The notes under the pieces are model-generated. The model was not told the origin of the DNA, did no database searches, and worked only from the letters and a program-made list of their open reading frames with translations. DNA of 64,000 nt from Saccharicrinis sp965230625 (GTDB lineage Bacteria; Bacteroidota; Bacteroidia; Bacteroidales; Marinilabiliaceae), in NCBI GenBank assembly GCA_965230625.1, contig CBDDLL010000001.1, positions 1,178,001 through 1,242,000 of the forward strand, written 5' to 3'. This document shows positions 32,758 through 40,891 of this stretch, in pieces (the first letter of the stretch is position 1; every line of letters starts with the position of its first letter). The translations under genes were made by a program, and so were the position numbers.

Positions 32758-34950
32758 TTAAAACTCTACTTTAACGCATAATGTGCAGGGAATATATTTC
32801 CCTCTAACATGAGCAGGATGCCATTGGTTAAGTTCCTGAATTATTTCTTTTGCAGCATTAAAAAGTTTTAGATTCGTATTATCGAGAGGAGTTACTTTTT
32901 TTATGTTTCCATTTTTGTCAATTAATAATTTTACAAAAATATGTCCTGTTAAACTTTGCTCGTTGGCTATTTTAGCAGACTTGCTGTAGATTTCTGCAAA
33001 AAAAGCTTCCCTTCCGTATTTGTATCTTGGTTGTTTAATGTAGGAACTGCTGGGGTTTAAATTAGATGGCTTTATGTCTTTTTTCGTATAATTAACATCT
33101 GTTTTTCCAAAATACTTTTCTCTATAATCATCATCACCATGGTAATAAAAGTAATCATCCCGCTCAAGGACAGGAGATAAACTGGCCTGACCATTATAAA
33201 CAACCTTTATAGTTTTAAAAGAAATACATTTAAATACTAAGGTATCTCCTATATTAGATGGTAGCATAAACTCCCCATAATATCTTGATGAGGTACTTTT
33301 TCCGTTGCTTTGATTTAATATTGTAACATTTGAAAGTGGTTCAGTTGAAAAATGTAAATTATCTGACCTATCTTTCAGAAGGTTATTTGTTGTTAGTTTG
33401 TGGTATACAATTCCAGAAGCAATATTTGATTTGTTGTGCGATGGAATATTCCGGTCGGTTATATGCACTTGCAAATTATCTCCCAAATTGTACTTAATTT
33501 CTTTTGTTTTGTAATTAGGATGATAAAAAACAAGTGTTGCTCCATCATAACTCTTTAATTCAAAACTTCCATCATTAGCGGATTTTGAACGTTTAGGGTA
33601 ACCTTTTGCACGTACTAAAACTCCAGGCAATGGTTTTGAAATAACATTTGAATTTAATAAGCCAGTTTGTTTATCTCTAACTACTATAGTATCGTATGTG
33701 TAAACATTACCATTTATCTTATAACGCTTTTTCCAGCTGAGCACTGCATTAATCTTGTCCTGTCCGTTGTAAATAATTTCCTTTGGGTAACGTCCAGGGT
33801 AAAAGCATACAAGAGTATCACCTATATTTACAGGAACAACACCATAGCTATTGGAAAGTGGGAAATTAATTGATTCCTTGTTTTTAATTACAACCAATGC
33901 GTGGTCAGGGCTACTTAGCATACCTCTGACTATAATTTGTGTCTTGTAAGTTCCATCTTGTTGTCTTACTTCTAATGTATCCTTAGGCCAACTAAAAACT
34001 ATTTTCACAGAATCTTTTTTCTGCAATAACAGTTCTTGTTGGGTTATAGATTCTTGTTGCTTATATAAATACTCCGGTTCACTAAAAGCCCATAGGAGCA
34101 TTCCCGTTAGGGGTAAAATCAATAGTAACTTAAATTTTCCCCACTTGGCTGGTTTTACGTTTTTCATCATTTTTACTCGTTGTTTGTTTTGGGAGGTTCG
34201 GAAGTGGTTGGCTAGCACAATGGCTTTCGCCCCCATGGTTTCACATAAAATGGATTGTATATACGCGTTTAACTGCAGCCCGGTATTTAGAACGCCTCTG
34301 TCGGCAATATATTCCAAGTTGTTTTGAACGGCCTTTCGATAAACCAAGGTTAATGGATTAATCCAACAAATTATTAGCAAAAGTTCGCTCAATAACATGT
34401 CTATCCAATGATTTTGCTTTTTATGGATAAGTTCGTGAATCAGTACTTGTTCCTTCTCAGGTTCAAGATAACTTTTGTCTCTTATAAATATCCAACTCCC
34501 AAAAACCATGGGATTTTTAACTCTATGATGTATATAAATACTTGATGACTTCCATTTTATTTTTTGAGCGGTTCTAAAAAGCCAAAAACCATACATTAAT
34601 GAGCTTAAAAGTCTTAATGTCAATAGTATTGAAACTACAACATAAATCCATAGTATTGTTATTTTCCAATCTATTGATTGTTGAATAGGTTCAACTTCTT
34701 TCATCACAGGCACATCAGGAATTTCTTCAGGAATGGTAACAAATTGTTCCTTTGAATCATATGTTTGCATTTCAACATAAACAGGATAGGTTATATCTAT
34801 AAAAGGAATGCTTAGGATTAGTAACATCCCTATTATTAGAAAAGCCCGATTAATATTAAAATGTGATGACCTATATAGAAAAAGATAGTATACAAGCAAA
34901 AAAGCTGTTATTATTATTGATGATTTAAAAAGTATGGGAATAAGTTGCAT
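32758..34950 (-). CDS. BlaR1-like M56 metallopeptidase sensor with CarboxypepD_reg and TonB C-terminal domains, copy 1
   Basis: 730 residues, directly after blaI. The membrane-protease part has the same HELIHKKQNHW and LEYIADRG sites as copy 2. The periplasmic part is about 100 residues longer and carries several carboxypeptidase-regulatory-like modules (LVRAKGYPKRSKSANDGSFE, then TILNQSNGKSTSSRYYGEF) before the TonB-like end (VKLLIDKNGNIKKVTPLDNT, LNQWHPAHVRGK). It should sense an envelope signal and cleave the BlaI protein. The real ligand is unknown; no beta-lactamase gene is nearby. Copy 2 follows after 62 bases, likely on the same message. Confidence 0.87.
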   Translation of the reverse strand: MQLIPILFKSSIIITAFLLVYYLFLYRSSHFNINRAFLIIGMLLILSIPFIDITYPVYVEMQTYDSKEQFVTIPEEIPDVPVMKEVEPIQQSIDWKITILWIYVVVSILLTLRLLSSLMYGFWLFRTAQKIKWKSSSIYIHHRVKNPMVFGSWIFIRDKSYLEPEKEQVLIHELIHKKQNHWIDMLLSELLLIICWINPLTLVYRKAVQNNLEYIADRGVLNTGLQLNAYIQSILCETMGAKAIVLANHFRTSQNKQRVKMMKNVKPAKWGKFKLLLILPLTGMLLWAFSEPEYLYKQQESITQQELLLQKKDSVKIVFSWPKDTLEVRQQDGTYKTQIIVRGMLSSPDHALVVIKNKESINFPLSNSYGVVPVNIGDTLVCFYPGRYPKEIIYNGQDKINAVLSWKKRYKINGNVYTYDTIVVRDKQTGLLNSNVISKPLPGVLVRAKGYPKRSKSANDGSFELKSYDGATLVFYHPNYKTKEIKYNLGDNLQVHITDRNIPSHNKSNIASGIVYHKLTTNNLLKDRSDNLHFSTEPLSNVTILNQSNGKSTSSRYYGEFMLPSNIGDTLVFKCISFKTIKVVYNGQASLSPVLERDDYFYYHGDDDYREKYFGKTDVNYTKKDIKPSNLNPSSSYIKQPRYKYGREAFFAEIYSKSAKIANEQSLTGHIFVKLLIDKNGNIKKVTPLDNTNLKLFNAAKEIIQELNQWHPAHVRGKYIPCTLCVKVEF
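34077..34950. repeat. 874-bp near-identical segment, copy A (M56 part)
   Basis: Partner of 31822-32695. The two copies are separated by 2255 bases, the length of one gene plus its spacer, as expected from a tandem gene duplication. Confidence 0.85.
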
Positions 34951-35026
34951 AAGATTAAGTTTATTTCAATGACTATTGAAAAATAGTGGCATATATTGAG
35001 GCTCACTATAATGAAACCTTAATTTA

Positions 35027-35398
35027 TTAATCATCTTTTTTTTTCTTTTCTATCTCTTTTAACATAGCTTCTAAATCGGAAATATCCATATTATTATCCT
35101 TAGCGAAGAAAGTGGCTAAACGAGCAAAACTTCCACCAAAGTAGTTCTTTAATAGGCTTTTTACTTGATAAGACGAATATTCTTCTTTTGAAATTAGAGG
35201 AAAATATATATAAGTACTTCCAATAGCTTTATGATTAACAAAACCTTTAGACTTTAAGACTTTTAAAACAGTTGCTACAGTATTGTATGCTGGTTTTTTA
35301 TCTATAAATCCAGCAACAATATCTTTGATTATGGATTCATTTTTCTGCCATAATATTTGCATTACTTCTTCTTCTGCCTTTGTTAATTGCTTTACCAT
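35027..35398 (-). CDS. BlaI/MecI/CopY family transcriptional repressor
   Basis: 123 residues. The N-terminal winged helix (LTKAEEEVMQILWQKNESII, then YNTVATVLKVLKSKGFVNHK) and the C-terminal dimerisation helices (LLKNYFGGSFARLATFFAKD) match Penicillinase_R (PF03965). It should repress its own promoter, which bears two inverted repeats, and be cut by the BlaR1-like proteases encoded downstream. The usual cut site region between the two domains (GSTYIYFPLISKEEY) is present. It heads the blaI-blaR1-blaR1 unit with a 76-base gap to the next gene. Confidence 0.93.
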   Translation of the reverse strand: MVKQLTKAEEEVMQILWQKNESIIKDIVAGFIDKKPAYNTVATVLKVLKSKGFVNHKAIGSTYIYFPLISKEEYSSYQVKSLLKNYFGGSFARLATFFAKDNNMDISDLEAMLKEIEKKKKDD

Positions 35399-35434
35399 AG
35401 TAATCTAATTCAAAGATTATAAAAATAGATACTA

Positions 35435-35465
35435 CAAATCTAATACTATATAAATAGTATACAAA
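35435..35465 (-). promoter_or_regulatory. Promoter of the blaI-blaR1 unit
   Basis: Minus strand TTTG (35462-35465), a 19-base spacer and TAGATTTG (35435-35442), a full match to the Bacteroidetes consensus. The start codon of blaI is 37 bases downstream of the -7 box. Confidence 0.75.
35443..35460. promoter_or_regulatory. Predicted BlaI operator 1
   Basis: Perfect 7-bp inverted repeat ATACTAT-ATAA-ATAGTAT that fills the spacer between the -33 and -7 boxes. It resembles the TACTA/TAGTA arms of mec and bla operators. Binding by BlaI is inferred. Confidence 0.65.
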
Positions 35466-35478
35466 CTATTTTTATAGT
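35465..35478. promoter_or_regulatory. Predicted BlaI operator 2
   Basis: Inverted repeat ACTAT-TTTT-ATAGT that abuts the -33 box on its upstream side. Its arms equal those of operator 1, so a second dimer may bind here. Confidence 0.55.
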
Positions 35479-35486
35479 ATTTTAAA

Positions 35487-35521
35487 ATAAAAAAAATGAA
35501 CCATTTATAATTGGTTCATTT
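35487..35521 (-). terminator. Rho-independent terminator of the TlpA/DUF6029 genes
   Basis: Arms AAATGAACCA (35494-35503) and TGGTTCATTT (35512-35521), 10 bp perfect. The minus strand continues into a T-rich tail. It lies 33 bases after the stop of the gene ending at 35554. Confidence 0.85.
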
Positions 35522-35553
35522 AAATGACATATATTGAGTATTATATGTGGTTT

Positions 35554-37008
35554 TTATAACCGAGCAGTCCATCTAACTTCAATACCTCTAAAATCAAGTA
35601 CCTCGTAACAAACACCTGCACTGCATGCCGGACCACCTCTTCGTTCTCCTCCAAATAGTTGAAATGTATGTTTTGAACTGGCTTTATACCTCATATTTCC
35701 TCCTATCCACCATTTATCTTTGTCAGTAATAAAAGAGTCATTACTCCATTCTGCATTTAGCCCTACATATAATTTCGACTTATTTCTAATTGTTAATCCC
35801 AACAAATAGTTATTTACATTTTCTCCATAACGATCAAACTTTTGACCTTCAATTTCAGTAATGAATCCCCACTTTTCTGATGTTGGAGCATCCAAGTATA
35901 TACCTAATGTAACTCTATCTTCCTCACCTTTAAAAGGATCTTGAGCGTAATCTGCAAATAGTTTTAGGTCGCTTACTTTAAACAACAAACCTGAAAACTC
36001 CAAGAACCATTCGTTGTAGTTAAACTCCTTAGCAAAATCATTTCTTGCATAAGTGTAATTGAGTGTAATTAGAGAAAACAAGCCAGGTTGATAAAAACCT
36101 TCGAACTGAATACCGCTTTCGTTCAATGGTTGTAATACATGCGTACTTCTATTTAAGAGTTTATAGCTGTGTTCTTTGATCAAGGCAGGAGGTTCATTAA
36201 TTCCCGAACCGATTAAGAAGTTGTCATAACTTTTGTATTCAATACTAATACCAATATTATTTTGAGACCAGGTTAAATTACCATATAAAGCATGAGCTTC
36301 TTGCTCATCTTTGGTTTTTCCATTTCCACCCAAATAATCTGCATATCCAAAATAGTAAGTTAATTGAGGAACTAATAAGCCAGAAATTGATCCCATTCCA
36401 TAATAACTATCTTCTAAATTATTATTAATGCGAAGACCTGAAAACTCAACTTTTTGATTTTTTACAGTATACCCAAATTCCAATCCAAATACTTCATCTT
36501 TTCTTCTACTATCAAAATCTTGTGTGGGAGGTAAAAGGTTATCTAAAGCATATCCCCAAAGTACTTTAGTAGAAAAATTTCCAGTAGTGTAATTTGCAGA
36601 AGCTCCCAGCATATCAGTATAAAAGTATTGTTTTGATCTAAAGCTTAAATCTTCGATTACAGCTCCCGGAATTTCATAGTTGCGAAGCAAGATTCCTCTA
36701 CCTAAAACTTCGCTATAATTTCCTAAGTTTACTTTAAGCGATTTTGCTTGGTAACTTCCTTTAAATTGAGCTAATTGCACATAGTTTCTATCATTATAAG
36801 GAGATTGATAAATTTGTACACCTGCCCCAAACTTAAAATTATTAAGTCCATAGTTTAAGTTTAATTTACTGTATACCGAATTGAAGCGATCATCCTTTTC
36901 TTTAGGGAGTTTTCCATATTGATATTCGGTTAATGCTGTTCCTGAAAACTGTGCTTTTATACCAGTAAAGCAAAATGATAATAAGATAAAAATTACAAGA
37001 TTTCTCAT
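35554..37008 (-). CDS. Outer-membrane beta-barrel protein, DUF6029-like
   Basis: 484 residues with signal peptide MRNLVIFILLSFCFTGIKAQ. The mature part is a series of amphipathic strands with aromatic girdles (FKFGAGVQIYQSPYNDRNYV, VNLGNYSEVLGRGILLRNYE, ITLNYTYARNDFAKEFNYNE), fitting a 16- to 18-strand outer-membrane barrel of the DUF6029 type. The family has no known function. Its start codon overlaps the stop of the upstream TlpA gene by four bases, so the two are translationally coupled; a link between the barrel and periplasmic thiol chemistry is suggested by this but not shown. Confidence 0.72.
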   Translation of the reverse strand: MRNLVIFILLSFCFTGIKAQFSGTALTEYQYGKLPKEKDDRFNSVYSKLNLNYGLNNFKFGAGVQIYQSPYNDRNYVQLAQFKGSYQAKSLKVNLGNYSEVLGRGILLRNYEIPGAVIEDLSFRSKQYFYTDMLGASANYTTGNFSTKVLWGYALDNLLPPTQDFDSRRKDEVFGLEFGYTVKNQKVEFSGLRINNNLEDSYYGMGSISGLLVPQLTYYFGYADYLGGNGKTKDEQEAHALYGNLTWSQNNIGISIEYKSYDNFLIGSGINEPPALIKEHSYKLLNRSTHVLQPLNESGIQFEGFYQPGLFSLITLNYTYARNDFAKEFNYNEWFLEFSGLLFKVSDLKLFADYAQDPFKGEEDRVTLGIYLDAPTSEKWGFITEIEGQKFDRYGENVNNYLLGLTIRNKSKLYVGLNAEWSNDSFITDKDKWWIGGNMRYKASSKHTFQLFGGERRGGPACSAGVCYEVLDFRGIEVRWTARL

Positions 37009-37493
37009 TTTTCGAGCAATTTATCAATTGTTTTTCGCCATTCTTCTTCGTCTCCATGCGCAAATCCTTCGTGACGGTATACAACTTTATTGTTTTTAAT
37101 AACTAATAATGTAGGTAACGAACCCACTTCCAAATCCTCTTTTACATTACCTTCAATATCGCTAATATTGGGGTAAGTAATTTTGAGGGAGTTGATTAAC
37201 GGCAGTGCTTTTGCAATGCTTCGTGGGCCATCTGTGTTAACACCAACAACATTAACACCCTTAGATTTATATTCCTGATAAATTTTTTCAAGTTTAGGCA
37301 TAGCCTTTAAGCATGGTCTGCACCAGGAAGCCCAAAAGTCAAAAACAGTAATTGCTTCTCCTTTTAAATCATTATAACTAACGGTTTCATTTTTAAGTGT
37401 AGAGGCAGAAAAATCGCGTAGAACTTGCCCATTTGCTTGTAAAGAAACGAGGGAGATAGTAATAATTGTAAAGAATAATATTTTTGCTTTCAT
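37005..37493 (-). CDS. TlpA family thioredoxin-like protein
   Basis: 162 residues with signal peptide MKAKILFFTIITISLVSLQA. The Trx domain has the active site WASWCRPC at about 53-60, followed by KAMPKLEKIYQEYKSKGVNV and a VGSLPTLLVI loop with the cis-proline. It should reduce disulfides in the periplasm, as TlpA and ResA do. Overlap with the DUF6029 gene indicates one message. Upstream lies another TlpA-type gene with its own terminator. Confidence 0.9.
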   Translation of the reverse strand: MKAKILFFTIITISLVSLQANGQVLRDFSASTLKNETVSYNDLKGEAITVFDFWASWCRPCLKAMPKLEKIYQEYKSKGVNVVGVNTDGPRSIAKALPLINSLKITYPNISDIEGNVKEDLEVGSLPTLLVIKNNKVVYRHEGFAHGDEEEWRKTIDKLLEK

Positions 37494-37526
37494 TTCTATG
37501 GATTTAATGATATTAGATTCTTAGGT

Positions 37527-37581
37527 AAGAAAAAGAGCATTTTAATAACTACAGGTAAAATGTAATGTAAATAAAATGCTC
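37527..37581 (-). terminator. Terminator of the redoxin lipoprotein gene
   Basis: Perfect 10-bp arms GAGCATTTTA (37535-37544) and TAAAATGCTC (37572-37581) with a 27-base loop, followed on the minus strand by TTTTTCTT. It separates this gene from the downstream TlpA/DUF6029 pair. Confidence 0.7.
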
Positions 37582-37659
37582 GAGTAAATATTTAATACCA
37601 ATATTACTATGAAATAATTTATACGGTTTGTTTCTAATAAATTGGTATAATTAATTGTT

Positions 37660-38256
37660 TCAAATGAATTTATCTACTGTTTCTTTAGCAGAATTTAAAT
37701 CGCTGTTTGCTACTCTTGTTCCCTTAAATTGTATATTTCCTTCTTTATCAACAACAATAAGTCTGTCGTAAGTAGTTGAATAATCGCTGGCCACAGAAGA
37801 GCCATTAAGTAATAATGTAAAGCTTACTCCAGTGCTGTTTTTAAAACCTTGAACAGAAGATTTTGTTCCATTCCACTGATCAATTCCCAAAACTACAACC
37901 TTATCGGAGCTGTAACTATTAGCTATCTTACTTTGTATATCAGGAGCTATTGCTTTACATGAAGGACATGAATTACCAAAGAAGAATAAAACTACAACCT
38001 TGCCTTTATAATCAGATAATTTTACTGTTTCGTCATTTAAACTTTTAAGGCTAAAATCAGGAGCTTGATTTGCATTGTTGTTTCCTCCGTCATTATTTCC
38101 ATCATCGTTATCGTCCATATCTCCGTCATTGGAATCATCCTTCATATCCATCATTGAATCATTATCAGGCTCTGGAGAATTGTCTTCGTCACAAGAACTA
38201 AAACCAATTAAAAATAAGAGCAAAAGTGGTATTAAAAATAATTTAGTTGTTTTCAT
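37660..38256 (-). CDS. TlpA/redoxin-type lipoprotein with acidic linker
   Basis: 198 residues. The signal peptide ends in a lipobox with FSSC, followed by an Asp/Asn/Met-rich linker of about 40 residues (for example MMDMKDDSNDGDMDDNDDG). The thioredoxin domain starts at QAPDFSLKSLNDETVKLSDY and has the active site FFGNSCPSCKAI. It is membrane-anchored and should work as a thiol oxidoreductase or peroxidase-like protein on the periplasmic side. The acidic linker may be an arm or may bind calcium. It is encoded before the TlpA and DUF6029 genes but ends with its own terminator. Confidence 0.9.
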   Translation of the reverse strand: MKTTKLFLIPLLLLFLIGFSSCDEDNSPEPDNDSMMDMKDDSNDGDMDDNDDGNNDGGNNNANQAPDFSLKSLNDETVKLSDYKGKVVVLFFFGNSCPSCKAIAPDIQSKIANSYSSDKVVVLGIDQWNGTKSSVQGFKNSTGVSFTLLLNGSSVASDYSTTYDRLIVVDKEGNIQFKGTRVANSDLNSAKETVDKFI

Positions 38257-38445
38257 TTTGTACGATTTTTAGTGATTTTAATTTTACAGTCGTGTATAAT
38301 TTAGAATCCTTACAAATAAGAAAGACTTTTTTTACAACAAATGTTTAATTAATTCACTAAAATGTGTACTATTTACCTACTGATATACAATTATGTGTTT
38401 TTAAATGAGGTTAGTAAAGGTTAGTCTTACGTTTAATAATATAAT

Positions 38446-38470
38446 AAAAACTAATGTATAAATAGTTTTT
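38446..38470. repeat. 8-bp inverted repeat in the gap before the redoxin gene
   Basis: AAAAACTA (38446-38453) and TAGTTTTT (38463-38470) with a 9-base spacer. It may end the rpoN/PAP2 message on the minus strand or be a regulatory site; neither role is well supported. Confidence 0.4.
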
Positions 38471-38510
38471 ATAGAATACCAAAATCGTCTAGTAAACAGA
38501 TATCAATCAA

Positions 38511-39116
38511 CTAAATTAAAACAACCAGGCAAATGATGATTAGTCCAAGAGCAAAACCAGCGTAAACCTGTTTAGGATTATGCGCTCCCACTGCTAATCT
38601 GCTACTACCTAAAAGTCCAGATACAAAAATAGCAATAAGTAACCATACGTGAGTGTTTACGCCATATTTTAACGACATTGAAACCAAGGCTCCTAATAGT
38701 CCTCCAATGCCAACCATGTGTACACTAATTTTCCAGAAGAAGGATATTGACAATGAGGCAAGTACGGCAACAAGAGTTCCTAAAAAGAATAATGGAATAA
38801 ATGCAGGCAACTGGAATTTCTTAAGAAAGAAGTAACCAAGCATAAAAAAAACAGCTGTGCTCATTAAAGGGATAATTCTCTCCTTAGATGTTTCCATTTG
38901 TAGTGATTTAATTAAACCGGTTTGAAGGAATAATGGAATTACACTCACTGGAAGTATGCATGTGCTAATTAATACTATAATTATTATTGATCGCCTGAGT
39001 TCAAAAGGTAAAAATGTAACGTGACTTTGAGTACTAAATATAACCAATAAGCCAATAGTAGGCATTAACAAAGGATGCAATAATATTGATAATAGTGAAG
39101 CTAGTTTCTTTGCCAT
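38511..39116 (-). CDS. PAP2-like membrane protein
   Basis: 201 residues with about six hydrophobic segments. The later part holds KISVHMVGIGGLLG and SRLAVGAHNPKQVYAG, which resemble the second and third motifs of the phosphatidic-acid phosphatase (PAP2) superfamily; the first motif KxxxxxxRP is not obvious, and the Asp of the last motif is replaced. It could be a divergent lipid phosphatase or a non-catalytic relative in the inner membrane. It follows rpoN with 16 bases between them, a common pairing in Bacteroidetes, so it is likely cotranscribed. Confidence 0.65.
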   Translation of the reverse strand: MAKKLASLLSILLHPLLMPTIGLLVIFSTQSHVTFLPFELRRSIIIIVLISTCILPVSVIPLFLQTGLIKSLQMETSKERIIPLMSTAVFFMLGYFFLKKFQLPAFIPLFFLGTLVAVLASLSISFFWKISVHMVGIGGLLGALVSMSLKYGVNTHVWLLIAIFVSGLLGSSRLAVGAHNPKQVYAGFALGLIIICLVVLI

Positions 39117-39132
39117 TCAAATAATTTGATAG

Positions 39133-40581
39133 TTATAATTCTTTTCTTAATCTCGCAACTGGAATATTTAGTTGCTCTCTATATTTTGCAACTGTTCTTC
39201 GTGCAATATTATAAGATTTTTCTTTCAGTATCTGAGACAATTTATCATCTGTCAATGGTTTCTTTTTGTTCTCGTTTTCGATACATTCAGATAGTATTTT
39301 TTTAATCTCTCGTGTAGAAACTTCTTCTCCCGAGTCGGTTTGCATTCCTTCCGAAAAAAAGAATTTTAATGGAAAAATACCAAAGTGTGTTTGTATATAT
39401 TTACTATTAGAAACCCTCGAAATTGTAGAAATATCTAATTCGGTAATTTCTGCAATATCCTTCAGTATCATCGGTTTCAGTTTGGTTTCATCTCCCTCAA
39501 TAAAATACTCCTTTTGATATTGTAGAATTGCATTCATAGTCATCAATAAGGTATTCTGACGCTGCCTAATTGCATCGATAAACCATTTTGCTGAATCCAA
39601 TTTTTGCTTTACAAACATCACAGCTTCCTTTTTATCCTTAGACCTATTCTTTTTGTTAGCAGAATAGTCTTCAAGCATATTGGAGTATGTTTGACTAATT
39701 CTAAGTTCAGGAACATTACGTGTATTTAAAGAAAGTTCAGGTTTTCCATCTTTAACATCCAAAATAAAGTCAGGAATAATATGCTGAACAGTCTTATGCA
39801 TAGGATTACTATATGAACTTCCTGGTTTGGGATTTAATTTGAGGATTTCCTCCATAGCATCTCTTACATCCTCTTCTTCAAGATGTAATCTTTTTGTAAT
39901 CTTATCGTAATGCTTCTTCGTAAATTCCTCGAAGTGATGTTTAATAATGTTGTAAGCATCATTAATAGCTGGAAAGGAACGATCCTTTTTTTCTAACTGT
40001 AATAATAAGCATTCTTGTAAATCTCTTGCTCCAACACCAGGAGGTTCAAAGTCTTGCACAATCTCGAGTATATCCAATGCTTCACGCTCATCTAATTCTA
40101 TATTCTGGCTAAAAGCTATATCATCTATAATTTCGTCAATTTCCCTTCTTAAGTAACCATCCTCATCAATATTACCAACTATATGTTCAGCCATTAAACG
40201 CTGTTTTTCATCTAGTATTCTTAAACCTAATTGGTTGGTAAGATGCTCATGAAAAGTTGTTCCGTCCGAAAATGGTATATCTTCGTGCTTATCGTCTTTT
40301 GAGAAATTACGTGATTGTAATTTATATGCCGGGATATCTTCGTTTTGAATGTATTCATCAATTGAAAGTTCATCCTTTTCAACCTCTTGTTCTTTAACTT
40401 CAGGTTCATCAGATTCGCTATCTCTACCTTCTCCATCTAGTTCCAAAACAGGATTTTCTTCAATCTCCTTTTTTATACGCTGTTCTAGCTGTGCGGCAGG
40501 TATCTCCAATAATTTTATCACCTGTATTTGTAGAGGTGATAATTTTTGAAGTAATTTTTGTTGTAAGCTTTGTTTTAACAT
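39133..40581 (-). CDS. rpoN: RNA polymerase sigma-54 factor
   Basis: 482 residues. The N-terminal activator-interacting region is rich in Gln and Leu (LKQSLQQKLLQKLSPLQIQV), an acidic region follows, then the core-binding domain (NIDEDGYLRREIDEI, FEPPGVGARDLQECLLLQLE), and the C-terminal DNA-binding part ends in the RpoN box RRTVAKYREQLNIP. It directs polymerase to -24/-12 promoters and needs an AAA+ activator. No such activator is encoded in this window. A PAP2-like gene follows on the same strand. Confidence 0.96.
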   Translation of the reverse strand: MLKQSLQQKLLQKLSPLQIQVIKLLEIPAAQLEQRIKKEIEENPVLELDGEGRDSESDEPEVKEQEVEKDELSIDEYIQNEDIPAYKLQSRNFSKDDKHEDIPFSDGTTFHEHLTNQLGLRILDEKQRLMAEHIVGNIDEDGYLRREIDEIIDDIAFSQNIELDEREALDILEIVQDFEPPGVGARDLQECLLLQLEKKDRSFPAINDAYNIIKHHFEEFTKKHYDKITKRLHLEEEDVRDAMEEILKLNPKPGSSYSNPMHKTVQHIIPDFILDVKDGKPELSLNTRNVPELRISQTYSNMLEDYSANKKNRSKDKKEAVMFVKQKLDSAKWFIDAIRQRQNTLLMTMNAILQYQKEYFIEGDETKLKPMILKDIAEITELDISTISRVSNSKYIQTHFGIFPLKFFFSEGMQTDSGEEVSTREIKKILSECIENENKKKPLTDDKLSQILKEKSYNIARRTVAKYREQLNIPVARLRKEL

Positions 40582-40745
40582 AGTTTTTTCTTCGACCTGT
40601 TGTTTTGCATATAACCAGAGATGAAACTAAATTTCTTTTATATGCATACAACAAAATTAAGATAATTCAGCCAAAGATATACAACAGTTGTACCCTTTTT
40701 TTAATTAAATATTAAGAAAAAATATAAATTGGCGTGATTTTTGAT

Positions 40746-40780
40746 AAAAAAGAAGCAGCCTAAATTTCTTCAAGCTGCTC
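40746..40780 (-). terminator. Terminator of the frameshifted lipoprotein gene
   Basis: AGCAGC pairs with GCTGCT, then a run of six T on the minus strand. It lies about 110 bases after the stop at 40892. Confidence 0.65.
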
Positions 40781-40792
40781 TAATTCATTTAT
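40746..40792. repeat. 47-bp direct repeat, copy 1 (terminator region)
   Basis: Matches 42454-42500 with 45 of 47 bases identical. It contains the hairpin AGCAGC/GCTGCT and, on the minus strand, a T-run, and continues past the stem with the shared CTAATTCATTTAT. Confidence 0.85.
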
Positions 40793-40891
40793 ACTTTATG
40801 TATTTTAAGACTCTAATTTCTGCTTAAGCAGATGTTAAATAAAAACCATGAGAACTGTCTGTTTTTTGACATTTTCGTGTATATATTATGT

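Larger units (their letters stand above)
40582..40891. other. 310-bp gap upstream of rpoN
   Basis: No coding frame is seen. The right part holds the terminator at 40746-40780 of the frameshifted lipoprotein gene. On the minus strand two -7-like boxes occur, TAATTTTG (40652-40659) and TATCTTTG (40672-40679), either of which could serve rpoN; a proper -33 box is not clear for either. Confidence 0.45.

Noticed and set aside
31822..34950. Mobile element behind the 874-base repeats
   Set aside because: The repeats lie in frame within two genes of the same family and carry no transposase or terminal inverted repeats; tandem gene duplication explains them.
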